Below, in pieces: positions 1-7,275 of a stretch of DNA of 35,061 bases. The notes below the pieces were generated by a model, which had not been told where the DNA came from, ran no database searches, and saw only the letters and a program-made list of their open reading frames with translations. The translations under genes were made by a program, and so were the position numbers. This DNA is from Chryseobacterium gleum (lineage in GTDB: Bacteria; Bacteroidota; Bacteroidia; Flavobacteriales_D; UBA2798): NCBI GenBank assembly GCA_945865695.1, contig CAMBFX010000011.1:1-35061 (forward strand), in the 5' to 3' direction. Each line of letters starts with the position of its first letter. Position 1 is the stretch's first letter.

Positions 1-122
1 ATTTACTTCAAAAAAGATTTGAACATATTAACAGATATGAACAAAGAAAAAGAAGCAAAAAGAAATCTTACATTAATAATAAATGAATAATATATTTAAC
101 TTTGATAAATGCAGTCTAAGAA

Positions 123-617
123 ATGGGGTACACTACAGAATCTCATTTAGGAAACATATTTATAGCTGGAAGTAGTGGTGGTGGCCCTCCGCCATTTTCT
201 TGTATATATAAGACAAGCAATAATGGTTTAACATGGACTGCTTTACCAATAGGAATTGAAGATTGTGATTCTTTTAAATCATTATTATCACATAATGGAA
301 ACTTATTTGCGGGTAGAGGTTCTTGTAATCATCAACCAAATGGGGTATTTCGGTATACGGGTTTAGTATCCGTTGAAGAAATCCCTGAATCCAATCTCAA
401 TTTATATCCAAATCCTGCCAATGATAATTTAAATATTATTGGTATTACTGATAGAATAAACTCGATAGAAATTTATGATATCTCCGGTAAATTAGTTTCG
501 TCGGTTGCTAATCCAAATAATACCATTTCTATTTCTGATCTTTCCAATGGAACATATCTAATCAAGATTAAAACGGATGAGAATGAATTTTGGAAAAAGT
601 TTGAGGTGGTGCGTTGA
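123..617 (+). pseudogene. C-terminal remnant of a T9SS-secreted Asp-box/BNR protein
   Basis: The reading frame gives 164 residues. Residues about 29-41 (YKTSNNGLTWTAL) match an Asp-box/BNR motif of sialidase-like beta-propeller repeats. The last 75 residues form a type A T9SS sorting domain: NLYPNPANDNLNI, then IYDISGKLV, and an ending of the GTYLIKI...KKFEVVR type. Such domains carry proteins across the outer membrane through the T9SS. There is no signal peptide, and an in-frame stop lies directly upstream at 117-119, so the N-terminus needed for Sec export is missing. I read it as the 3' remnant of a larger surface protein. A frameshift, or a continuation in another frame left of the window, is possible. 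Confidence 0.6.
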
Positions 618-684
618 TGATGTGTTTCTTCTTTGTTAGCAACAAAGCAAGAATAACAAAACAAAGAAAATCGGCTGTAAAAAA

Positions 685-954
685 TCAGGTTTTATTTTTA
701 GGTAAAGGATTGCCCTGAATTAAAAACCAATCTACCCAAGCATCCATTTGTTTTACAGAATTAGGGCGCAATAAAATTTTTCTTTCATTGGAAAGTAAAA
801 AGAGCGTTGGTGTGCCAAAAACATAATAAGCCTGCACAATGGGGCTTTCCCATTTTTTAAAGTCGCAGGAGCAGAATTTCAATGGCATCTCTAAGCAAGC
901 CGCGGTATAATCGGTTTTTCTGAATGCTGAAATGAAAAACTTTAGCCTTTTTAT
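685..954 (-). pseudogene. Thioredoxin-like protein, C-terminal remnant
   Basis: From the stop at 685 the frame stays open to an in-frame stop at 955-957, about 89 codons. The only ATG (886-888) lies inside the fold. The protein shows the C-terminal half of a TlpA/thioredoxin-like domain: a YYVFGTPTLFLL segment with the cis-proline-type GTP, a following strand with ERKILLRP, and a final helix ending WVDWFL. The N-terminal half with the redox CxxC is missing. A CSC triplet near the start of the ATG-initiated part is not in the position of the catalytic motif. It is probably a truncated relic of an exported thiol-disulfide protein or of its C-terminal domain. It lies among other degraded sequence. 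Confidence 0.55.
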
Positions 955-993
955 TTACTTCAAGTTTTTAAAATCGAACATTTCTATAATTTA

Positions 994-1150
994 AGAGCGA
1001 GAAACAGCATGAGAATGAAGAAATATCAGATGGAGGAATTTCGCTCTCGCTTTTTTAATAACTTAATGTGTGAATCAGAGCGAGTGTGAGTGAACAGAGC
1101 GAAGAAAAAAGCAGAACTCCAAACTTCGCTCTCGCTCTGTTTCTCGCTCT
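994..1150. repeat. Cluster of AGAGCGA heptamers in both orientations
   Basis: AGAGCGA occurs at 994, 1077 and 1096. Its reverse complement TCGCTCT occurs at 1041, 1126, 1132 and 1144. Facing copies can pair: 994-1000 with 1041-1047, followed by six T, and 1094-1105 with 1123-1134. The first pair could act as a weak terminator for transcripts running rightward. No gene was found in 955-1158 apart from this cluster. Confidence 0.6.
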
Positions 1151-1158
1151 GCTTTTTG

Positions 1159-1240
1159 TACCCGGGAAGAGACTCGAACTCTCATACCTTACGGAATACG
1201 CCCCTCAAACGTACGTGTCTACCAATTTCACCACCCGGGT
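1159..1240 (-). tRNA. tRNA-Leu (anticodon GAG)
   Basis: Read on the minus strand, the 82-nt sequence starts ACCCGGG and ends CCCGGGT plus discriminator A, giving a seven-pair acceptor stem. The D arm contains TGGTAGACA. The anticodon stem TACGT/GCGTA encloses a seven-base loop with GAG (complement of 1204-1206). A long type II variable arm follows, then a T arm with TTCGAGT. The long variable arm and GAG anticodon identify a leucine tRNA reading CUC/CUU. The 3' CCA is not encoded (CAA follows), so it must be added by the CCA-adding enzyme. Confidence 0.94.
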
Positions 1241-1393
1241 TTTTAAAATCAATTCATTTTTAGAATAGGAAGGGATGCAAAAATAATGATTTTTTATTTA
1301 GTGTAAATTACTGACCTTCAGAAATTTTAACTAGGTGTTGTTTCGTGTCCATGCTCTATAATCTATTTTCTTTTGTCTTGTTTAAAATTACCC

Positions 1394-1822
1394 TTAATAA
1401 AATCGTTCAATCTTGCTTCTCATTTTATTCAACAATTTCTCGTCACGATTCCATTCTTTGTAAACATAAATATGACAATCACATTGAAATTTCATCAACG
1501 CTTTTTTATTACCGTTATCCCAAAACTCTTCTTGTTTAAAAAATAATTCAGCACATTCTTTTTCATCTGGACCTATTCTAGTTTCATACGTTAAACGATA
1601 CTGGATTTTTCCATTGGGGTAATAGCGAGTCACCACTTTTTTAGTGCTTTTTAAATAAGTATGTAGTTTAAATTCCTTCGATTCTTTGATTTTGATATCC
1701 ATCAATTCCCTTATTTTTCCATCAGAAAAAGTATCTCTTGTTATAGAATGAGTTTTTTTTAATTGACCAAAAAGGGTAGTGGTGAGGAAAAATGAAATAA
1801 GAAATGTAATTTTGCCCTTCAT
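1394..1822 (-). CDS. Small exported protein with MORN/YwqK-like repeats
   Basis: The protein has 142 residues from the start I chose (MKGKITFLISFF), which begins a clear Sec signal peptide ending around LFGQ. A start two codons upstream (1828) is equally possible. Longer versions would run into arfB on the other strand. The mature part has two stretches of the form YYPNGKIQYRLTYE and FWDNGNKKALMKF, resembling the short repeats of MORN/YwqK-type proteins, which often sit in the periplasm or on the surface. The function is unknown. It is divergent from arfB with 43 bp between the starts, so both promoters lie in or next to that gap. Confidence 0.65.
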   Translation of the reverse strand: MKGKITFLISFFLTTTLFGQLKKTHSITRDTFSDGKIRELMDIKIKESKEFKLHTYLKSTKKVVTRYYPNGKIQYRLTYETRIGPDEKECAELFFKQEEFWDNGNKKALMKFQCDCHIYVYKEWNRDEKLLNKMRSKIERFY

Positions 1823-1865
1823 AATCATTAACTCAATATTCTCTGATACAATATACGCAGTAAAA

Positions 1866-2261
1866 ATGATCCAGAAAATAATTAGCAGCGAATTAACTTT
1901 TAATACCTCGAGAAGTGGAGGCAAAGGTGGTCAGCATGTAAACAAAACCGAGTCAAAAGTGGAATTAGTTTTTGACTTAGAAAATTCAGAAGGTTTATCA
2001 GACGACGAAAAAGAATGGTTGAGAGTAAAACTAGAATCGAAATTAAAAGACGGTAAAATTCATATTGTTGCTCAAACCGATCGTTCTCAAATAAAAAATA
2101 AGGCTGAAGCTATTCAAAAATTTTATGTTTTATTGACAAAATCTTTAGTCAAACCGAAGAAAAGAAAACCAACTAAAATTTCTAAAGCCGTAAAAGAAAA
2201 AAGATTAAATGCGAAAAAAATCCGAAAAGAAGTAAAACAAACCAGACGAAAAATTTACTAA
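1866..2261 (+). CDS. arfB: Peptidyl-tRNA hydrolase ArfB (ribosome rescue)
   Basis: The 131-residue protein has the RF1-type catalytic domain with GGQ at residues 21-23 in the context SRSGGKGGQHVNKTESKV. It has a very basic C-terminal tail from about residue 95 (KPKKRKPTKISKAVKEKR...). ArfB (YaeJ) enters ribosomes stalled on mRNAs without a stop codon: the tail lies in the empty mRNA channel and GGQ hydrolyses the peptidyl-tRNA. The start at 1866 (MIQKIISSELTFNTSRSGG) gives the usual family length; the longer upstream frame overlaps the divergent neighbour and is not needed. It appears to be a single-gene transcription unit. Confidence 0.93.
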   Translation: MIQKIISSELTFNTSRSGGKGGQHVNKTESKVELVFDLENSEGLSDDEKEWLRVKLESKLKDGKIHIVAQTDRSQIKNKAEAIQKFYVLLTKSLVKPKKRKPTKISKAVKEKRLNAKKIRKEVKQTRRKIY

Positions 2262-2279
2262 TAAAAAGTCGTGAATTAA

Positions 2280-2825
2280 TTATTGAGTTTTTGCTTTCTT
2301 AATTTTATTGGTAAAAGTAGAATCATCGAATGGATCTACTTCAATTTTTTCCTTAATCAAGGTCATTTCTCCAAAACCACACATCGTATCCAGAACAAAA
2401 ATAGCCGAAACAGTATCTGATCCATCAAAGAAGGTATGTAAAAATGTATAACCAACCACGCGCTTATGAAATGAGCTCAATTCAGCTATTAAGGAATCCA
2501 TTTTGTGATGATATGGAGATGGATCAGCTAAATCTTTTGCACTTAATATTTTCTTTAGGCTTTCTAATTCTTTTTCCAGGGCAATGGCTTCTGGCTCTAT
2601 GTATTCTTCAAGCTCATGAAAATAAAGGGTTGAAATGCTATCGTATTTTTCAACTGTCGAATGATGATTAAAGATGGTTCGTTTCGTGCATTCAGTCAAG
2701 CTAACTTTTCTAAATTTAACCGGATCTTCTTTGTGTTTTTCCTCAGAATTTGTGTCGGTGTAACCACAGGAACTGATTAAAAAAGGAATAATTAAAGTTA
2801 ATATGCTTATTTTCAATAGCTTCAT
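2280..2825 (-). CDS. Hypothetical lipoprotein
   Basis: The 181-residue protein starts with a type II signal peptide, MKLLKISILTLIIPFLISSC, with the lipobox cysteine at residue 20, so it should be lipidated and membrane-anchored. The middle part (about residues 65-120) is helical and rich in Glu and Leu. The C-terminal part has a small Asp/Cys-containing beta region. No family was recognised. A canonical promoter lies just upstream with its -7 box ending four bases before the ATG, so the mRNA may have almost no leader. It is divergent from rpmB, and the two promoters overlap. Confidence 0.75.
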   Translation of the reverse strand: MKLLKISILTLIIPFLISSCGYTDTNSEEKHKEDPVKFRKVSLTECTKRTIFNHHSTVEKYDSISTLYFHELEEYIEPEAIALEKELESLKKILSAKDLADPSPYHHKMDSLIAELSSFHKRVVGYTFLHTFFDGSDTVSAIFVLDTMCGFGEMTLIKEKIEVDPFDDSTFTNKIKKAKTQ

Positions 2826-2829
2826 AAAA

Positions 2830-2861
2830 CAAACTTAATCATATTTGCATAATTATCAAAA
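2830..2861 (-). promoter_or_regulatory. Promoter of the lipoprotein gene
   Basis: On the minus strand TTTTG is followed by exactly 19 bases and then TAAGTTTG, matching the Bacteroidota -33 TTTG / -7 TAnnTTTG pattern. The start codon follows after four bases. Confidence 0.6.
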
Positions 2862-2875
2862 TATTATTTCCTTTG
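2844..2875 (+). promoter_or_regulatory. Probable rpmB promoter
   Basis: TTTG at 2844-2847, 20 bases, then TTCCTTTG at 2868-2875, a one-base deviation from TAnnTTTG. The rpmB ATG is at 2897. The element overlaps the divergent promoter of the lipoprotein gene. Confidence 0.45.
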
Positions 2876-2896
2876 CAATCCTTAAAAAAATGAATT

Positions 2897-3133
2897 ATGT
2901 CACGTGTTTGTCAAATAACTGGTAAGAAAATGATGGTAGGAAACAGTGTATCACACTCTAACGCCAAAACTAAACGTAGATTTTTACCGAATCTTCAAGT
3001 TAAAAAATTCTATGTTCCTGAAGAAGATAAGTGGATTACTTTAAAAGTATCTGCTGCAGGAATCAAAACAATTAACAAAAAAGGACTTTCTGTTTGCTTG
3101 AAAGAAGCAAAAGAAAAAGGTTTCCTTAATTAA
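2897..3133 (+). CDS. rpmB: 50S ribosomal protein L28 (bL28)
   Basis: The 78-residue protein begins [21 protein letters not shown], the conserved N-terminus of bL28, followed by the typical [13 protein letters not shown] segment and a Lys-rich C-terminus. The length is normal for the family. In Bacteroidota rpmB is usually close to rpmG; here the two are separated by an aminopeptidase gene. A strong hairpin terminator follows directly, so rpmB seems to be transcribed alone. The protein has CQITG near the start but not the paired cysteines of a zinc-binding L28. Confidence 0.97.
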   Translation: MSRVCQITGKKMMVGNSVSHSNAKTKRRFLPNLQVKKFYVPEEDKWITLKVSAAGIKTINKKGLSVCLKEAKEKGFLN

Positions 3134-3155
3134 ATAAGATGTTAACATTGGTACG

Positions 3156-3187
3156 AACGTTGCTGTAAATACGGCAACGTTTTTTTA
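3156..3187 (+). terminator. Rho-independent terminator after rpmB
   Basis: The stem AACGTTGC/GCAACGTT (3156-3163 with 3174-3181) has a ten-base loop and is followed by a T-rich run. Confidence 0.85.
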
Positions 3188-3211
3188 TTTTTATACCTTG
3201 ATAACTTCTAA

Positions 3212-4666
3212 ATGAAATATCTTTTACTTTCAACTACGTTGCTTTGTCTTGTTTTAAATTCAAGGGCGCAAAACGACCATAGTCACCAACATGACCATAC
3301 TTCTATCACTGTAAAAGGTACGGAATATGATAATGATTTATTGCCAGCCAGCTTTCATAAACAACGCAGAGAAGCACTGCGCGCATTAATGCCAGATAGT
3401 TCGGTTGCCGTATTTTTTGCTAATCCTATTCGTAATTATTCTAATGATGTGGATTTTGAATTTCACCAAGATCCCAATTTTTATTACCTCACCGGGTTGA
3501 ATGAAACCAATGCTGTTCTATACATTTTTAAAGAAATGAATGCTATTGGTGAAATTATCACTAACGAATTAATTTTTGTAGAACCGAGAAACGAAGCCAA
3601 TGAAGTTTGGACTGGAAAAGTTATGGGCTTAGAAGGAACTAAAGAAAAATTGGGTTTCGAATACGTTTTCTCCAATAAAGATTTTGCCCAATTTAAATTA
3701 GAATATAAATCATTCAAAAAAGTTTTAGGATTTTCTATCCCCGATGATATCCATGATGACAAATTAAATAAAGGCGATTTACATAGTATGCTTTCTGTAT
3801 TTTCAACTGATATGGAAACGATTGGTAAATCATTTAATAAAGTTAAATTAGTGCAGTTAATGGCTGAATTGCGCCAAACGAAAACTAACGAAGAAGTTTT
3901 ATTGATGAGAAAGGCCATTGATATCACTTGTTTGGGAATAGATCAGTTGATGAAATCATTGAAACCGGACATGACCGAATATCAAAGTGAGGCAGTGGTT
4001 GAATTTATTTTCAAATCAAATGGTGCCGAATCGGTTGGTTATCCTTCCATTTTAGGAGGAGGAGAAAATTCTTGTATTCTTCATTATAATTCCAACCGAA
4101 AAGAATTGAAAGGCAAAGAACTTTTAGTTTGCGATGTAGGTGCGGAATATCATGGTTATACTGCCGATGTTACTCGCACCCTTCCTGTGGATGGAAAATT
4201 TTCTACAGAAGAAAAAACCATATATGATTTAGTTTTGAAAGCTCAAAATAACGCTATTGCTGAATGCAAGCCTGGAAATAAATTTTTCGACCCGCATGAT
4301 AAAGCAGTGTCCACTATTTCTAAAGGATTGATGGATTTGGGAATTATTAAAAAGTTGGATGAAGTTTATCTTTATTTCATTCACGGAACCTCTCATTATT
4401 TGGGATTGGATGTGCATGATGCAGGATTAAATGGCTCACTTCAAGCAGGCATGGTTATTACCGTTGAACCGGGTATTTATATACCTGAAGGTTCTGATTG
4501 CGATCCAAAATGGTGGAATATTGGAGTTAGAATTGAAGATGATATTCTGATTACAAAAACAGGCTATGAAAATCTATCTGACTGTGTTCCAAGAGAAACA
4601 TTTGAAATTGAACGAATTATGGCAGGCGCAGGTTTATTAGATGCAGCAATTCCTGAGAAAAAGTAA
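3212..4666 (+). CDS. Secreted Xaa-Pro aminopeptidase (M24B family)
   Basis: The 484-residue protein has a Sec signal peptide (MKYLLLSTTLLCLVLNSRAQ), a His-rich stretch after it (HSHQHDH), an aminopeptidase P N-terminal domain (about 45-190) with the NPNFYYLTG-type motif, and a C-terminal pita-bread metallopeptidase domain. The five expected metal ligands are present: D308 and D319 eleven residues apart, H395 in GTSHYLGLDVHD, E419 in VEPGIYI and E442 in RIEDD. It removes an N-terminal residue from peptides with proline in second position, using a two-metal (usually Mn) centre. The signal peptide places it in the periplasm or outside the cell, so a role in peptide nutrition or processing is likely. 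Confidence 0.9.
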   Translation: MKYLLLSTTLLCLVLNSRAQNDHSHQHDHTSITVKGTEYDNDLLPASFHKQRREALRALMPDSSVAVFFANPIRNYSNDVDFEFHQDPNFYYLTGLNETNAVLYIFKEMNAIGEIITNELIFVEPRNEANEVWTGKVMGLEGTKEKLGFEYVFSNKDFAQFKLEYKSFKKVLGFSIPDDIHDDKLNKGDLHSMLSVFSTDMETIGKSFNKVKLVQLMAELRQTKTNEEVLLMRKAIDITCLGIDQLMKSLKPDMTEYQSEAVVEFIFKSNGAESVGYPSILGGGENSCILHYNSNRKELKGKELLVCDVGAEYHGYTADVTRTLPVDGKFSTEEKTIYDLVLKAQNNAIAECKPGNKFFDPHDKAVSTISKGLMDLGIIKKLDEVYLYFIHGTSHYLGLDVHDAGLNGSLQAGMVITVEPGIYIPEGSDCDPKWWNIGVRIEDDILITKTGYENLSDCVPRETFEIERIMAGAGLLDAAIPEKK

Positions 4667-4673
4667 ACTTCTT

Positions 4674-4703
4674 TTTGTAAATCATTTCTAATCGTTATCT
4701 TTG
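4674..4703 (+). promoter_or_regulatory. rpmG promoter
   Basis: TTTG at 4674-4677, an 18-base spacer, then TATCTTTG at 4696-4703 followed by CAGCCC. This is a near-consensus Bacteroidota promoter with a leader of about 15-20 nt before the rpmG ATG at 4725. Confidence 0.7.
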
Positions 4704-4724
4704 CAGCCCTAAAAACATCGAAAA

Positions 4725-4907
4725 ATGGCTAAGAAAGGCAATAGAATTCAGGTTATACTAGAGTGCACAGAGCACAAAGCAACAGGACAAGCTGGAACTT
4801 CACGTTACGTGACTACTAAAAACCGTAAAAACACTCCAGATCGTATTGAATTGAAAAAATACAATCCGATTTTGAGAAAAATGACTACTCACAAAGAGAT
4901 TAAGTAA
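4725..4907 (+). CDS. rpmG: 50S ribosomal protein L33 (bL33)
   Basis: The 60-residue protein begins [17 protein letters not shown] and continues with the conserved [24 protein letters not shown] segment of bL33, ending KEIK. The single Cys in ECTEH replaces the four-Cys zinc ribbon, so this is the zinc-independent form. The DUF4295 gene follows after 18 bases and shares the transcript. The group ends at a strong terminator before ftsY. Confidence 0.96.
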   Translation: MAKKGNRIQVILECTEHKATGQAGTSRYVTTKNRKNTPDRIELKKYNPILRKMTTHKEIK

Positions 4908-4925
4908 TTTTTAAAATAAAAGACA

Positions 4926-5078
4926 ATGGCTAAGAAAGTTGTAGCAACATTACAAAAAGGTGGTAAAAACTTTACCAAAGTGATCAAAATGATCAAATCA
5001 CCAAAAACGGGATCTTATTCTTTCAGAGAAGAAGTAGTTCCTAATGAAGAAGTAAAAAACTTCCTCGCTAAGAAATAA
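4926..5078 (+). CDS. DUF4295 small basic protein, probable ribosomal component
   Basis: The 50-residue, Lys-rich protein (MAKKVVATLQKGGKNFTKV..., ending FLAKK) fits the DUF4295 family, which I know only from Bacteroidota, always near rpmG and ftsY. A cryo-EM study of a Flavobacterium johnsoniae ribosome reported an extra large-subunit protein named bL38; size, charge and gene position make this a good candidate, but I cannot confirm from memory that bL38 and DUF4295 are the same. Its start sequence MAKK also resembles that of rpmG next to it. It is transcribed with rpmG and ends before a terminator. Confidence 0.88.
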   Translation: MAKKVVATLQKGGKNFTKVIKMIKSPKTGSYSFREEVVPNEEVKNFLAKK

Positions 5079-5099
5079 TTTTTATCATTTGATAATACA

Positions 5100-5132
5100 A
5101 AGGCTTCTTCCGTTCGGCAGAAGCCTTTTTTA
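5100..5132 (+). terminator. Strong intrinsic terminator between DUF4295 and ftsY
   Basis: The stem AAGGCTTCT/AGAAGCCTT (5100-5108 with 5119-5127) is extended inside by CC...GG around GTTC and followed by six T. The ftsY ATG lies only about 10 bases beyond, leaving no room for a separate full promoter after it. Confidence 0.88.
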
Positions 5133-5142
5133 TACATAGAAA

Positions 5143-6102
5143 ATGGGTTTATTCAATTTCTTCTCTCGCGAAAAAAAAGAAAGTCTTGACAAAGGAATGT
5201 TTCGCACGCGCGAAGGTTTTTTTAGTAAACTGGGAAGAATTATTACTGGTCGCCCAAAGATTGATGATACCGTTTTAGGTGAACTGGAAGAAGCATTAAT
5301 CACTTCTGATGTGGGGGTTGAAACCACACTTAAAATCATCAAAAAATTAGAAGAAAGAGTTAAACTCGATAAAAATATCGGTACGGAACATCTTAACGCT
5401 ATTTTAAGAGAAGAAATTTCACTTTTATTAACCGAAACGAACAACGAAAATCCGAAAGAAATTTCTATTCCAAAAACCAATGGCCCCTACGTTATCATGG
5501 TGGTTGGTGTAAATGGTGTGGGAAAAACTACTACTATTGGAAAATTAGCTTACCAATTAAAACAACAAGGGTATAAAGTGATGTTAGGTGCAGCAGATAC
5601 ATTTCGTGCGGCTGCTGTTGATCAATTAAGAATTTGGTCAGAAAGAGCTGGAGTTCCTATTGTGCAACAAGGAATGGGTGCTGATCCTGCTTCTGTTGCT
5701 TTTGATACTTTACAATCGGCAAAAGCGCAAAATATCGATGTGGTTTTGATTGATACAGCCGGACGTTTGCACAACAAAGTGAATTTAATGAACGAGCTCG
5801 GAAAAGTGAAGAAAGTGATGGAGAAAGTAATTCCAGAAGCACCTCATGAAATTTTATTGGTTTTGGATGCATCTACGGGCCAAAATGCGATTGAACAATG
5901 TCGTCAATTTACCGCTGTAACAGATGTTAATGCATTAGCCTTAACTAAACTTGATGGAACAGCTAAAGGTGGGGTAGTGATTGGTATTTCAGATCAATTT
6001 AAAATTCCTGTGAAATATATTGGAGTAGGTGAGAAGATTGACGATTTACAAGTGTTCAATAAGCATGAATTCATCGATTCATTGTTTAAATTCGAAGGAT
6101 AA
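5143..6102 (+). CDS. ftsY: Signal recognition particle receptor FtsY
   Basis: The 319-residue GTPase has the N domain (about 20-105) and G domain (about 110-319). Visible motifs are G1 GVNGVGKTTT at about 121-130, the insertion-box DTFRAAAVDQL, DTAGR, and TKLDG. FtsY docks the SRP-ribosome complex at the inner membrane for co-translational insertion of membrane proteins. The acidic A domain of the E. coli protein is missing; instead a short basic, amphipathic start (MGLFNFFSREKK) probably gives membrane contact, as in other short FtsY proteins. It sits right after a terminator hairpin, so read-through from rpmG/DUF4295 or a promoter overlapping the hairpin must drive it. Confidence 0.97.
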   Translation: MGLFNFFSREKKESLDKGMFRTREGFFSKLGRIITGRPKIDDTVLGELEEALITSDVGVETTLKIIKKLEERVKLDKNIGTEHLNAILREEISLLLTETNNENPKEISIPKTNGPYVIMVVGVNGVGKTTTIGKLAYQLKQQGYKVMLGAADTFRAAAVDQLRIWSERAGVPIVQQGMGADPASVAFDTLQSAKAQNIDVVLIDTAGRLHNKVNLMNELGKVKKVMEKVIPEAPHEILLVLDASTGQNAIEQCRQFTAVTDVNALALTKLDGTAKGGVVIGISDQFKIPVKYIGVGEKIDDLQVFNKHEFIDSLFKFEG

Positions 6103-6172
6103 TTCACTTTTTTATCATTGAATTAATCGGATTTTACTAAATTTCTGAAAATAATATTCAATTCTATCCTTT

Positions 6173-7264
6173 ATGGAAGATATCTCAAGAAGAAAATTCA
6201 TTCCATATTTTGCAGCTGGCGTAGGAGGATTAATGTTGACTTGCACCAATGGGATGAGTGAGCAAAATGAGAGCGAAAATCAGAGCGAGAAAGAGAGTGA
6301 GAGCGAAAAAAAACGAACAAGCGATAAGCCACTAACCGAAATAATTCCTATTCTTCCAAATGCTCTTAAAAAAGGAGATAAAGTAGGAATCATCGCTCCT
6401 GCAGGTCCATTGCGAGACACCAAACAAGCCGAAGAATTTGAAAAAAAATTACTCGAATTAGGATTTATTCCAGTGATGGGCGAGAACGTAAAATCACGAA
6501 ATGGTTTTTTTACTGCTTCTGACGAAAAAAGAAAACAAGAACTAGAAAAGTTTTTTGCTGATACAGAAATAAAAGCCATCATTGGTATAAAAGGTGGTTG
6601 GGGATGCGCGCGATTACTTCCCATTTTAGATTATGATTTAATTAAAGCAAATCCTAAAATACTAATGGGATTTAGTGATATCACTTCTTTGCTAAATGGA
6701 ATTACTTTAAAAACTGGTCTTATCACTTTTCATGGTCCTGTGGGCACAGCCACATGGTATGATTATTCATTAAACTTTATTAAAAGTGTGTTGATAAAAG
6801 GAGAAAAAACAGTTTTTAAACCTACCACCGATTTTAAAACATTGACTAAAGGAACTGCAGAAGGAATACTTTTTGGTGGAAATTTAAGTGTTTTATCTGG
6901 TTTGGTTGGAACAGAATATTTTCCAGATCCTTCAGGTAAAATTCTCTTTTTAGAAGATGTAGAAGAAGAGCCTTTTCGAATAGATCGAATGTTGACGCAT
7001 ATGAAATTGGCAGGAGTATTTTCGAAATTAAACGGAATTATTATTGGTAAATATCGTGATTGTATTGCCGAAGAACCCGATTTTTCATTTACTGTTGAAG
7101 AAGTTTTTGATGACCATTTTACCAATTTTCATATTCCTGTTTATCGAGGAGCGAACATCGGACATATCCGTGATAAATACACTGTTCCTATTGGGATAAA
7201 TGCAAAAATGGATGCCGATAATTGCATGTTTGAATTGACGGAGGCAGCCGTAAAATTGGATTAA
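6173..7264 (+). CDS. LD-carboxypeptidase (peptidase S66) with twin-arginine signal
   Basis: The 363-residue protein starts with a twin-arginine motif (SRRKF) and a hydrophobic stretch ending near LMLTC, which could be a weak lipobox. A Ser/Glu-rich linker (about residues 30-52) follows. The S66 domain from about 62 carries nucleophile S168 in GFSDIT, the Glu-rich EDVEEEPFRIDRM segment that supplies the catalytic Glu, and H331 in NIGHIRDK. S66 enzymes cleave the L-Lys/DAP-D-Ala bond of muropeptides during cell-wall recycling; most are cytoplasmic (LdcA), while a Tat signal suggests a periplasmic form here. The aminotransferase gene follows 11 bp downstream. The linker DNA is made of AGAGCGA-type repeats (6270-6306). 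Confidence 0.9.
   Translation: MEDISRRKFIPYFAAGVGGLMLTCTNGMSEQNESENQSEKESESEKKRTSDKPLTEIIPILPNALKKGDKVGIIAPAGPLRDTKQAEEFEKKLLELGFIPVMGENVKSRNGFFTASDEKRKQELEKFFADTEIKAIIGIKGGWGCARLLPILDYDLIKANPKILMGFSDITSLLNGITLKTGLITFHGPVGTATWYDYSLNFIKSVLIKGEKTVFKPTTDFKTLTKGTAEGILFGGNLSVLSGLVGTEYFPDPSGKILFLEDVEEEPFRIDRMLTHMKLAGVFSKLNGIIIGKYRDCIAEEPDFSFTVEEVFDDHFTNFHIPVYRGANIGHIRDKYTVPIGINAKMDADNCMFELTEAAVKLD
6270..6306 (+). repeat. AGAGCGA heptamers within the ldcA linker
   Basis: The heptamer AGAGCGA occurs at 6270, 6282 and 6300 and codes for the Glu/Ser-rich linker of the LD-carboxypeptidase. The same heptamer makes up the cluster at 994-1150. Confidence 0.55.
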
Positions 7265-7275
7265 ATTTTTTAAAA

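Noticed and set aside
1-90. Open frame of 29 codons from the left edge ending in TAA
   Set aside because: It could be the end of a gene entering from the left, but it is short, Lys/Asn-rich and shows no recognisable motif.
1086-1268. 60-codon plus frame across the tRNA region
   Set aside because: It is the antisense of tRNA-Leu and the heptamer repeats.
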